Notes: generated by a model from the sequence alone, not told the origin. Shown: positions 8,597-17,746, numbered from the stretch's first letter. The stretch is DNA of 35,594 nt from Promethearchaeota archaeon (GCA_019894715.1 JAGXOA010000217.1:1-35594), one strand, 5' to 3'. Made by a program: numbers and translations.

Positions 8597-10166
8597 AATT
8601 CTTATCTTAACAGGTCAACAAAGTTATGGGATATTAAAAGATATAACTAAATCAATTAAAAACCATCAAGTTACAATAACACTTATTCCAATATCTATTT
8701 CTGCTTTTATAACAGAAAATATGATAGAAGAGAAGCTAAAAGAATTAGATCTTTCTAAATATGAATTAATTTTGCTTCCAGGATTTATTCAGTGGGATTC
8801 TACAAATTTAGAAAAAAGAATCTCTCTGCCTATTAAGAAAGGAACTGAATTTGCATCAGATCTTCCCTTACTTTTAAAAAATTTGAAAGAAATTAAACTC
8901 TCAAATAAAATTCCTGCTAATAGAATTGTAGAATTAGCTGGAGAAAAAGATTATCATAGAATTATAAAAGAAAAATTTGAAAAAATTAAGAATAATCTTG
9001 GAAAGGTATCTTTTTATATAAATGAATCAAAGAGTGAGATTATGATTAGTAAAGAACTCCCACCTCCAATAATAGCTGAAATTGTAAATTGCACAAATAA
9101 AACTGATATTTCAATAATTAAAAAGGTTGAGCATTATATCAATTCTGGAGCTGATATAATCGATATAGGATGTATTGCTAGTTCTCCAAATCCAGAAAGA
9201 GTAAAAGATATTATTAATTTAATTAGAAAACAGTTTGATGTTTTATTAAGTATTGACTCAATGAATACAGAGGAAATTCAAATTGCGGTAAAATCAAATA
9301 TTGATATGATTCTTAGCATGGATATTAGCAATTATAAAGATTTTATAGATATTCCTAAAGATATTCCTATCGTCATTTTACCAACTAATATTAAAAAAGG
9401 ACACTTTCCCAAAACCCCTATAGAACGAGTAAGAAACCTATTTACATTAACTAATAAAATGAAAGAATTAGGATTTACCAAATTAATCGCTGATCCATTG
9501 TTAGAGACCCCAATATCTCCAGGAATTTTAAATTCTTTACAAGCATATTACTTATACAGAAATGAAGTGAATAAAGACAAGAATAAAAGATTAGAATTAC
9601 CATTGTTTTTTGGAATATCCAATGTTGTAGAACTTATGGATATAGATTCAGTTGGTATAAATGGACTATTATCAAGCATAGCTCTTGAGTTAGATATAGG
9701 GATTTTATTTACAACGGAACATAGTAAGAAATTAATTGGTGGTGTTAGAGAATTGAAACAATGTGTAAAACTGAATTATCTATCCAAAAATAGAAAATCA
9801 CCTCCAATAAATCAAGGTATTCAAATTTTTAAAGCAAAAGGTAAGCTTTATCAAAATACACCTCCATTATATCTAGAAAATTCAATAATAATAAATGAAA
9901 TAAATCTAAATTATATTCCTGATGAAAAAGGGTATTTTAAGATTTATATCAACCATTATGACAATAAAATATATGTTCTATTCTTTTCTAACAACAATAA
10001 GATTCTTAAAGTAATTGTTAGTTCTGATTCAGAATCTATTTGTAAAAAGATTATTGATTTAAGATTAACGAATGATCTCTCACATGTAAGTTATCTTGGA
10101 AGAGAGATTAAAAAGGCAGAATTATATCTTAAATTTGGTAAACCTTACATACAAGATAAATCATAA
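8592..10166 (+). CDS. Dihydropteroate synthase-like protein (archaeal H4MPT-associated family)
   Basis: DHPS-like motifs (IIAEIVNCTN...GADIIDIGCIASSPNPERV...VLLSIDSMN...LIADPLLETPISPG). In-frame sequence upstream of the called ATG (8721) encodes IRILILTGQQSYGILKDI..., the expected N-terminal strand, with no ATG/GTG/TTG/CTG available downstream of the in-frame TAA. Confidence 0.8.
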   Translation: MRILILTGQQSYGILKDITKSIKNHQVTITLIPISISAFITENMIEEKLKELDLSKYELILLPGFIQWDSTNLEKRISLPIKKGTEFASDLPLLLKNLKEIKLSNKIPANRIVELAGEKDYHRIIKEKFEKIKNNLGKVSFYINESKSEIMISKELPPPIIAEIVNCTNKTDISIIKKVEHYINSGADIIDIGCIASSPNPERVKDIINLIRKQFDVLLSIDSMNTEEIQIAVKSNIDMILSMDISNYKDFIDIPKDIPIVILPTNIKKGHFPKTPIERVRNLFTLTNKMKELGFTKLIADPLLETPISPGILNSLQAYYLYRNEVNKDKNKRLELPLFFGISNVVELMDIDSVGINGLLSSIALELDIGILFTTEHSKKLIGGVRELKQCVKLNYLSKNRKSPPINQGIQIFKAKGKLYQNTPPLYLENSIIINEINLNYIPDEKGYFKIYINHYDNKIYVLFFSNNNKILKVIVSSDSESICKKIIDLRLTNDLSHVSYLGREIKKAELYLKFGKPYIQDKS

Positions 10167-10188
10167 AGAAATATTATTTATCATAATT

Positions 10189-10230
10189 GCTCAAGAAGAC
10201 CCCTCCCTTTAGGGAGGGGATGAATTGAGC
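10189..10230. repeat. 42-nt hairpin element, copy A
   Basis: GCTCAAGAAGACCCCTCCCTTTAGGGAGGGGATGAATTGAGC. Confidence 0.9.
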
Positions 10231-10299
10231 ATGGTAAAAAAATAGGTAAACCGCCACACCCTCCCCCTTTTTCTCTATTCATATTCTCTTATTATAGTA

Positions 10300-10377
10300 A
10301 TGAAGCTCACGCAAAAGATCAGGATAAATCCTTCGAAGGAACAAGAACACCTATTCGGGATATTATCTGAGAAATAA
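10300..10377 (+). pseudogene. tnpB: TnpB N-terminal remnant
   Basis: ATG... reads MKLTQKIRINPSKEQEHLFGILSEK*, a typical TnpB N-terminus, then stop. Confidence 0.7.
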
Positions 10378-10399
10378 ATTAAATTAAAAAAATTCCATT

Positions 10400-10669
10400 C
10401 TAATTTAATCTTAGATTTTTCAACTTTTCAGCAATACTCAATATATGAGTTCCTTTCCAATAGATTTGTCCACAATTTTCATTAGGACAAATCCAAAAAT
10501 CTTTTTGATATTAGATTATAAACCATATCCAACAATATTGAAGATAATTTCTATCATTTCTATTGAAGAATTGTTTAAAATAATCCTTTATATCACTCAG
10601 TTCCTTATAGAATTTTCTTTGACGACTTAACAGGGATCGAAACTGTACATTCTCTTCTGACAAGAGATA
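10400..10669 (-). pseudogene. Zinc-ribbon protein fragment resembling the C-terminus of Mut7-C RNAse-family proteins, with an in-frame TAA
   Basis: Minus-strand frame: ...EENVQFRSLLSRQRKFYKELSDIKDYFKQFFNRNDRNYLQYCWIWFII*YQKDFWICPNENCGQIYWKGTHILSIAEKLKNLRLN*; TAA at 10511-10513. Confidence 0.55.
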
Positions 10670-10867
10670 TCATTCCGTTAGATCATAAGTCTATTTCATT
10701 GCTATTTCATGAAGCTTATAATTAGAGAATATATCTTTATATTTAAAGCTTTTCCTCTTCTGGGGAAGACTATGGGCATGGATCAGAATAACGGGAAACT
10801 AATGGGTAATTATCCCCAGAATGATGATCTTTTATATGATTTAAAGTGCTTTTTCTTGTAATTATTT

Positions 10868-11998
10868 TTAATAAAATTCTTTAATGTTATAAAGAGTATC
10901 TCGTCTAGCTGGACGCTTACCTGCGGATTTAATTATTTCTATTATTTGATTTTGATGTAAATACTCTCCATATATTGTTCCTGCACTTTTTGAAATATTT
11001 TCTTCCATTAATGTTCCTGAAAAATCATTTACACCATAATTTAAAGAAATTTGAGCTAATTTTTGTCCTAATTTAACCCATGAACACTGAATATTATCAA
11101 TATAATTATTTAAAAAGAGTCTTGCAACACATAGTAATTTAATATCATCCATTCCATGACAATGATTTGGAAGATATCCATTAAGCTTTGTTAAAATCGT
11201 ATTTTTTCCTATAAAAGGTAAAGGAATAAATTCAGTGATACCCCAAGTCCTTTTTTGGATATTTCTTATAATATCCAAATGTTCAATTCGATCTCTTAAT
11301 TTTTCGACATGACCATACATCATTGTTGATGTTGTGGGAATATCTAAATTATGAGCAATTGTTATTATTTCAATCCATTTTAATGTATTAATTTTATTTG
11401 GACATATGATTTGTCTAATATTATCATTTAAAATTTCGGCTGCTGTTCCAGGTATTGAATCTAATCCTGCTCTCTTTAACATTTTTAAAGTATTTTCAAT
11501 AGAATCCTCACATAAATCGGATAAATGATATATTTCTTGGGGTGAAAATGCATGGATATGTAAATTTGAATTAATATCTTTAACTGCCCTAAGAATATCT
11601 ATATAATATTCTATACTCAGATCGGGATTAATTCCTCCTTGAATACACACCTCAGAACATTCAGTATTATTTAATTCAATAATTTTATTCCTTATTTCCT
11701 CAATACTAAGTGTAAAACTATCCTTGTGAGTATTACTATGACTAAAACAACAAAATTTACATTTCTTATAGCAAATGTTTGTAAAATTGATATTCCTATT
11801 TATAATAAAAGTGACAATATCTTTTTTTTTTTCAAAACATATTTGGTTAGCAACATTTTGCAGAGCAATAAAATTTCTTCCTGTGACTTTTAATAGTTTT
11901 AATCCTTCTTCTACAGTAAGTTCTTCTGAATCTAATGCATGTTTTAAAATTCTACGTATTTCAGGAATTGTATTATCCAAATATTGTTCTATTATCAT
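10868..11998 (-). CDS. cofH: CofH, Fo synthase subunit 2 (radical SAM)
   Basis: NFTNICYKKCKFCCFSHS radical SAM motif; EVCIQGGINPDLSIEYYIDILRAVKD; IHAFSPQEIYH; ARRDTLYN C-terminus. Confidence 0.9.
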   Translation of the reverse strand: MIIEQYLDNTIPEIRRILKHALDSEELTVEEGLKLLKVTGRNFIALQNVANQICFEKKKDIVTFIINRNINFTNICYKKCKFCCFSHSNTHKDSFTLSIEEIRNKIIELNNTECSEVCIQGGINPDLSIEYYIDILRAVKDINSNLHIHAFSPQEIYHLSDLCEDSIENTLKMLKRAGLDSIPGTAAEILNDNIRQIICPNKINTLKWIEIITIAHNLDIPTTSTMMYGHVEKLRDRIEHLDIIRNIQKRTWGITEFIPLPFIGKNTILTKLNGYLPNHCHGMDDIKLLCVARLFLNNYIDNIQCSWVKLGQKLAQISLNYGVNDFSGTLMEENISKSAGTIYGEYLHQNQIIEIIKSAGKRPARRDTLYNIKEFY

Positions 11999-12039
11999 TG
12001 GAATATATAATATTATTGTTCTAAAAACATTTTAGTTTG

Positions 12040-13155
12040 TCAAATCTCCTTGATTTGGGTGTATTTATGGATTATATTCCTAACTCTTTTTGAGAGAAAA
12101 GAAGAATTATTTTTGAATTTATCATATACAGCAAGTCGCTCTTTAAGATTATATCCGTTCATCTTACAAATTTTCTTTAAATTCTCAATTTGAGGCCATT
12201 TTTTTTTAGGATTTATATGATCAATTGTAATTGGTGAAATTCCTCCAAAATCATTTATACCCATCTCTATAAAATCCTTTTCAAAACCCGATATGAGATT
12301 TGGTGGAACTTGAATTGAAATTTCATTGTTAAACATTATTCGGGCAATCCCCGTTATTTTTAATAATTCCTCAATTGGAACTTTCCTTTTTGGTTGATAA
12401 TTAATTCCCTCTTTTTTTTCGAAATTTTGTATTATAATCTCTTGTATATGACCATATTTTTCATGGATGTTTTTTATAAGCAAAAGATCTTTGATCCTGT
12501 CCTTTAGAGATTCCCCAATTCCTATGAGTAAGCCAGTCGTAAAAGGTATCTTTAATTTACCTGCATTTATCAGATGTTTTATTCTCTTATTTGGTAATTT
12601 ACTAGGGGAATTTTCATGAACTCCTCCTTTTTCATAAAGTCTAGGGCTAGTACTTTCTAACATTAAACCCATACTTGCTGTATATTCTTTTAATATTTTA
12701 AAATCATCGATTTTCACTAATCCAATATTTATATGTGGTAGAATTTTCTTATTAAGAAGAAAATCACAGACTTTTTTAACATAAAAAATATAATTCCGAA
12801 TTTTTAATCTTTCTAATTTGACTTTAACCTCTGGAAAACTACCAGGATCTTCACCTGATATCAATAAACCCTCTTTACAATCATATTTTAAGGCATTTTC
12901 TACTAATATACTAATTTTATCATTCTCTAATAAAATCGTATTTTTGTTACCTGTTTCTGAAAATATCTTATGATTGTAAAAGCAGTATTTACATTGATTT
13001 ATACAATAATTTGATAAAGATAAAGTAAAATTTTTTGAATATGTGATAATTTTTCCTTTTTCTTTGGGAATATCTTCTATAATTCTTTTTATTCTTTCTT
13101 TAATTTGTGGTAATGATATAGTACTGAGATTATTGATAATAGATTTTTCATTCAT
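12040..13155 (-). CDS. cofG: CofG, Fo synthase subunit 1 (radical SAM)
   Basis: SNYCINQCKYCFYNH motif; EGLLISGEDP; GLMLESTSPRLYEKGGVHENSPSKLPNKRI; overlaps the upstream gene by ATGA. Confidence 0.9.
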   Translation of the reverse strand: MNEKSIINNLSTISLPQIKERIKRIIEDIPKEKGKIITYSKNFTLSLSNYCINQCKYCFYNHKIFSETGNKNTILLENDKISILVENALKYDCKEGLLISGEDPGSFPEVKVKLERLKIRNYIFYVKKVCDFLLNKKILPHINIGLVKIDDFKILKEYTASMGLMLESTSPRLYEKGGVHENSPSKLPNKRIKHLINAGKLKIPFTTGLLIGIGESLKDRIKDLLLIKNIHEKYGHIQEIIIQNFEKKEGINYQPKRKVPIEELLKITGIARIMFNNEISIQVPPNLISGFEKDFIEMGINDFGGISPITIDHINPKKKWPQIENLKKICKMNGYNLKERLAVYDKFKNNSSFLSKRVRNIIHKYTQIKEI

Positions 13156-13820
13156 TCCCTTTTCCTTTTATAATTAAGAACAACATAATTGTCTCGATTA
13201 TTTACATTGATCAGATTAAATCTTTTCCCCTCAATCATTTTATCAAATCCCTTACCTTCAACTAAACTGGTAGCATCTTTTCCGCCAATTATCCATGGAG
13301 CTATAGTTAAGCGGATTTCATCAATCAAATCATTTTTTATGAAACTCCAGTTTAATGTACCTCCACCCTCTAAAATAATTGAATTAATTCCTTTTTTTTT
13401 TAAAATAGGCATTAATTTTAATAGATCAACTTGTTTATCATGCCCAGACTTAATAATTGATATATTTCTTTTTTTAAATTCTTTTATTCTAACTTCTGTT
13501 GCATTTTCGGTTGTGCAAATAATTGTTGGATATATTTCTGGTTTATAATTAATTACCTGTGAATCTATGGGGATCGATAAATTACTATCTAAGATAATTC
13601 TTGTATATCCATTATGATTATAATATTTAATATGTAATTTCGGATCATCTTGAATTATTGTACCTTTTCCAACCATAATAGCATCAACATCTGTCCTCAA
13701 TTTATGGACGTGTTTCCAATCTATTAAGTCTGATAATTCTGGGTCTCCTTTTTTAGAAGCAATTTTTCCATCAATAGTCATAGCAGCGCTAAGAATAATA
13801 TAAGGCTTTTCAAATTTCAT
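13152..13820 (-). CDS. arfC: 2,5-diamino-6-(ribosylamino)-4(3H)-pyrimidinone 5'-phosphate reductase (RibD C-terminal family)
   Basis: PYIILSAAMTIDGKIASKKGDPELSDLIDWKHVHKLRTDVDAIMVGKGTIIQDDPKL...ILEGGGTLNWSFI. Confidence 0.88.
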   Translation of the reverse strand: MKFEKPYIILSAAMTIDGKIASKKGDPELSDLIDWKHVHKLRTDVDAIMVGKGTIIQDDPKLHIKYYNHNGYTRIILDSNLSIPIDSQVINYKPEIYPTIICTTENATEVRIKEFKKRNISIIKSGHDKQVDLLKLMPILKKKGINSIILEGGGTLNWSFIKNDLIDEIRLTIAPWIIGGKDATSLVEGKGFDKMIEGKRFNLINVNNRDNYVVLNYKRKRE

Positions 13821-13876
13821 TTTGAATATTCCTCATTCAACCATTAAATTGAATATAATAAAAAAAATATCTTGAA

Positions 13877-15037
13877 TTATCTTTTAAACACTTGATTCCC
13901 TTTAATGTATACTTTTTTAATATTCTCTACTTTTGTTCTTTGTACAATTAAAGGATACAAGAGACTAGAATCAATATCGGCAGAATAAAAATTTATATCA
14001 TTGAGATTTATCATGAATAAATCTGCTGATTTTCCTTTCTTAATAGAGCCAATCTTTTTATCAAGTTTGAAATTTCTAGCTGCATTTATAGTAACCATTT
14101 TTAATAAATCAATTGCAGATAAACTAAGTTCTGTATTTTCTTTATTAAGAACTTTGAATATATTAAAGAAATATCTCATTTCTTCAAATAAATCTGGTGA
14201 ATTCGTCATAAAATTATCTGTTCCTAGTGATATTGGGATATTTAACCTAATAATCTCTAAAATAGGAGGGAAACCAAGTCCAAAATAACTGTTATTTATT
14301 GGACATAGTACAAGAGAGATATTATTTGATTTTATTTTCTGTAAATCTTCTTCTATAAATTGAGTTCCATGAATAATAACATCTACTAACTGATCTGAAA
14401 ATAATTTTTGAACTAATTCTTCTTCTCTAACTTTTTCGGCACAATGAGTAGAGACTAATTTTTCGCTTTTTTCTTTAAGTTTTTTGAGCATATCTAGATT
14501 ATTTGAATCAATTCTGTTATAATTTGGTATTCCTATCCCATCAGCTAATTGAAAAACTTCTCTTAATTCCTCGTTTGATTCAAAACGTCCAAGAATTTGG
14601 AAATTAATTGGAGATTCTATTAGAGCTTCTTTTAATAAAGTTATTCCCTCGATAGATCTTTCCCTATAATCTATAAAAAAGGTTATACCATTAGAAAGCA
14701 TTTCTTCAACCGCATTTTGAATCCCTAACACTTTTATATCTTTAGAGGCTCTTTCAAGTAGTCTATGTTTCAAACCAATCGGTGCGGAAACAATTTGCTT
14801 CAGCTCTTTATTATAACCCATTTCTTTAGCAAAATTATCTCCTATATGAGTATGAGAATTAATAAATCCCGGTATAGCAATAAAATTATTTTTATTTTGT
14901 GAAAGGTCTATTTCTTTTTTAGGGTCTTTAAATGATATGTTTGAAATAATTCCTTCATCATCTACATCTATATTTACATTTTCTTTTAGTTCTAAATCAT
15001 CTCCAACTAGACCATAACGACAAGATATATTTTTAAT
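13877..15037 (-). CDS. Metal-dependent amidohydrolase (MtaD/SsnA/cytosine-deaminase-like superfamily)
   Basis: Called ORF (13877..14821) contains STHCAE, IHGTQ, SLGTDNF and RNFKLDKKIGSIKKGKSADL. Upstream in-frame sequence supplies ...IAIPGFINSHTHIGDNFAKE (metal-binding HxH). The start codon is not canonical in this frame. Confidence 0.8.
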   Translation of the reverse strand: MKNISCRYGLVGDDLELKENVNIDVDDEGIISNISFKDPKKEIDLSQNKNNFIAIPGFINSHTHIGDNFAKEMGYNKELKQIVSAPIGLKHRLLERASKDIKVLGIQNAVEEMLSNGITFFIDYRERSIEGITLLKEALIESPINFQILGRFESNEELREVFQLADGIGIPNYNRIDSNNLDMLKKLKEKSEKLVSTHCAEKVREEELVQKLFSDQLVDVIIHGTQFIEEDLQKIKSNNISLVLCPINNSYFGLGFPPILEIIRLNIPISLGTDNFMTNSPDLFEEMRYFFNIFKVLNKENTELSLSAIDLLKMVTINAARNFKLDKKIGSIKKGKSADLFMINLNDINFYSADIDSSLLYPLIVQRTKVENIKKVYIKGNQVFKR

Positions 15038-15177
15038 AGATTTTCACTTTATTTTTTAATTTTTAATTAAGAATTTATAATTATAGGTTAAAATTTAATA
15101 TTGTGAAATTAAAAGAATTTGTCTAAAGAAAAAAAAAGAAAGATCTACAGATATTAAGCAATATTGAAAATTTCATT

Positions 15178-15390
15178 TCAGATTCTTTTCCCAATAATAT
15201 TTCTATTAATAACTTCTCCAACATTTTTAATATAACTAAATGGAAAATAAAAAGATTGGTTAAGAAATATCATAATGCTAAAACTTTTAGACTGTTTAAA
15301 ATTTATTTGAATTTCAAACACAGTGATCCAACCTTTAGAATTTGGTAGTTCAATAAATATTCCATTGATTAAATTAGATGAGATAAGAAA
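15178..15390 (-). other. Open frame without canonical start, possible gene remnant downstream of folE
   Basis: Reads FLISSNLINGIFIELPNSKGWITVFEIQINFKQSKSFSIMIFLNQSFYFPFSYIKNVGEVINRNIIGKRI*; protein-like alternation but no recognised family. Confidence 0.3.
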
Positions 15391-15396
15391 TTAGTT

Positions 15397-15954
15397 TTAA
15401 ATTTTTAGGAGTTGCAGAGCTTCATTTCTTGTTGCTATATTTTCCTTAAAGATACCTTTAATTGCAGATGTTATCATTATAGGATTTGGTTCCTTTACAC
15501 CTCTCATAATCTCACATAGATGTGTTCCTTTAACAATTACCATTACACCTCTAGGTTTTAAATTGCTATTCATGATATAATTAGCTATATTATCTGTCAT
15601 TCTTTCTTGTACATTTAATCTATGAGAGAAATAATTTACAATACGTGCAAATTTAGATATTCCTAGAATATGTTCAAATGGAAGGTATGCAATATCTACT
15701 TTTCCATAATATGGTAATATATGGTGTTCACACATACTATAAAATCTTATATCTTTTGAGATGATTATTTCACTATAGGAGGCTTTAAATATCGTGATAT
15801 CTTCTTCCAAATCCTGCTCATATCCATTAAAAATTTCGGAATATGCATTTGCTACTCTTTTTGGAGTGTTCAAAGTGCCCTCTCTAAGATTACTTTCTCC
15901 TTCAATTTCAATTAAGAGTTCTTTTACAAGACTTTCAACTTTCTTCTTGTCCAT
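15397..15954 (-). CDS. folE: GTP cyclohydrolase I (FolE1 type)
   Basis: GTLNTPKRVANAYSEIFNGYEQD...FYSMCEHHILPYYGKVDIAYLP..HILGISKFARIVNYFSHRLNVQERMTDNIANYI...GTHLCEIMRGVKEPNPIMITSAIKGIF: canonical motifs. Confidence 0.95.
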   Translation of the reverse strand: MDKKKVESLVKELLIEIEGESNLREGTLNTPKRVANAYSEIFNGYEQDLEEDITIFKASYSEIIISKDIRFYSMCEHHILPYYGKVDIAYLPFEHILGISKFARIVNYFSHRLNVQERMTDNIANYIMNSNLKPRGVMVIVKGTHLCEIMRGVKEPNPIMITSAIKGIFKENIATRNEALQLLKI

Positions 15955-16195
15955 AATGTCTCATATCTTTATTTTTGATAATATGTGAAATTAATGATAA
16001 AATATCTCTTTTTTGGTTTTAAAAAAATTAAGTATGGATAATTGCATTTTTTTATCAATATATTTATTTTTAGATAGTGTAGAGAAGTAAAGTATCTAAG
16101 ATTCTTTTCACTGGCTTATTTAAATACCTATTTTAATTTTATTTCTATAATAAAGAATATATTCTAAATTAAAGGAATTTTATGGTCATAAATTT

Positions 16196-16456
16196 ATGGA
16201 AGAACTAAAAAAATTAAATAAAAATGATTTTATTGATGATAAAATTCAAATTATCATAAGAAATGCAAAAAAACCCTTTAAAATTGGAGATAATCAAATA
16301 AAAGCATTAGACAACATCAATTTGGTTATTAAAAAGGGAGATTTTAAATTGATTCAAGGACCTTCTGGATGTGGAAAAACTACTTTACTCAATATATTAG
16401 GAGGATTAGATACACTTGATTCAGGAGAGGTATTAATAAATTTTGGAATTTTATAG
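16196..16456 (+). pseudogene. Truncated ABC transporter ATPase (LolD/MacB type), ends just after Walker A
   Basis: IKALDNINLVIKKGDFKLIQGPSGCGKTTLLNILGGLDTLDSGEVLINFGIL*; ABC signature and Walker B missing. Confidence 0.88.
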
Positions 16457-16490
16457 AAATTACCAATTTTTTATAAATAATTTGAAGGTT
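16444..16490 (+). repeat. Left copy of 47-bp inverted repeat
   Basis: TGGAATTTTATAGAAATTACCAATTTTTTATAAATAATTTGAAGGTT; 45/47 identical to the reverse complement of 17943-17989 by direct reading. Confidence 0.92.
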
Positions 16491-16540
16491 GTATAAATAT
16501 GTATATTACAAGTCTAGAAGCCACTATGTTATTTAGAAAA

Positions 16541-17569
16541 TTAGATGATTAACATTTTATCTTTTTTATTATTACCTAAAATAATCCGATAATAAAATCC
16601 TTGCTTTTTGATTATTATTTTCTCAAGTTTACCCTCCACCATAACAAAATCTCTTTTTCTTGCATGTTCACAAAATCTTCCTCTGTAAGAGATAATTTCT
16701 TTTATATCATTCTGATCGATTTTATGAAGACATTCTAAAATCCTTATAACATCTATTTTGTATTTGCAAGGTGTAAAAATTGAATCATTTGCATTAGTAA
16801 TCTTTGCCATTATTTTGATTATTCCTAGATCTTTATACTCATAATCATAATAATCTTCATTCCAATCTTCAGGGCTTTTTATGTATCTTATATAGAAATC
16901 CAAGTTATAATATTTACCTTGATGAAGCTTTTGTTTCTCATATTTTACAAAATCATTAATCGAGATGTCAGAACCTCCAGCTCTGAAATTATAATGAGAT
17001 TTTAGTTCTTCTGTATGGTATCTTCTACAATTATTTGGTTGATTAAGAATATCGGTAATACTCTTTTGAAAATCAATGCTGTTTTTGGTCCCATAAATTA
17101 CAAGATCAATATCAGAATTATTCTTATTTAATCCAACCATTTGTGATCCTGTAATTCCAATCATATCTTCTGATAAATTCGAGTTTTGAATAATTAGGTT
17201 ACATAATTTTAATGCATAATTGGCTTTAATATGTGGTTTACTTTTTTTTAGGAGTTTTTGATAGTAATTCCTTGGAGTATAGATTTTCTTAATATCTTTA
17301 AGATCAACGCCTTGTAATTCCATATCATGTTGTTTTGAGAAAAAAATATATTTCGGATAATTTTCTTTGAGGAAAGTATATCTATCTTGGAGATCATAGA
17401 CTTTTTTGTATTTTATACAATTTATTTCTCTATCTCCAAATGGATGAGGAAAAAACCTAATAAAACATATAATTTTATTATTTGGATGTTTGACTCCTTT
17501 AACATCAAATATTAAGTTATCATCCTTTGTCTGAAGATAATCTCCTTCAATAGCATTAAATTTTTTCAT
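16541..17569 (-). CDS. Archaeal predicted nucleotidyltransferase (DNA pol beta/MNT superfamily)
   Basis: GITGSQMVGLNKNNSDIDLVIYG (GS...DxD motif); N-terminal IFDVKGVKHPNNKIICFIRFFPHPFGDR resembles a conserved archaeal family. Confidence 0.8.
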   Translation of the reverse strand: MKKFNAIEGDYLQTKDDNLIFDVKGVKHPNNKIICFIRFFPHPFGDREINCIKYKKVYDLQDRYTFLKENYPKYIFFSKQHDMELQGVDLKDIKKIYTPRNYYQKLLKKSKPHIKANYALKLCNLIIQNSNLSEDMIGITGSQMVGLNKNNSDIDLVIYGTKNSIDFQKSITDILNQPNNCRRYHTEELKSHYNFRAGGSDISINDFVKYEKQKLHQGKYYNLDFYIRYIKSPEDWNEDYYDYEYKDLGIIKIMAKITNANDSIFTPCKYKIDVIRILECLHKIDQNDIKEIISYRGRFCEHARKRDFVMVEGKLEKIIIKKQGFYYRIILGNNKKDKMLII

Positions 17570-17746
17570 TATCTGGTATATAATTATCCTTTTTAACCTT
17601 TCAAAATAAGAAATTAAAATAAAATTAAAAATTATTATATTTGAGAATTATGCAAGATTTATCTAAAAGATTTCGTCTTTGTGATCTTACTTATATCCAT
17701 ATTTCTAATTTTAAGAAATTGCAAAAGTAAACTAATCATTACGATA

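Noticed and set aside
10445-10630. 61-aa plus-strand ORF in the track
   Set aside because: Antisense to a more protein-like minus-strand frame with a CxxxxCG zinc-ribbon motif; low complexity.
16541-17569. Nucleotidyltransferase as a transposon cargo or toxin-antitoxin component
   Set aside because: The N-terminal half resembles a conserved archaeal predicted-nucleotidyltransferase family, and no HEPN partner is adjacent; more likely a resident gene between repeats.
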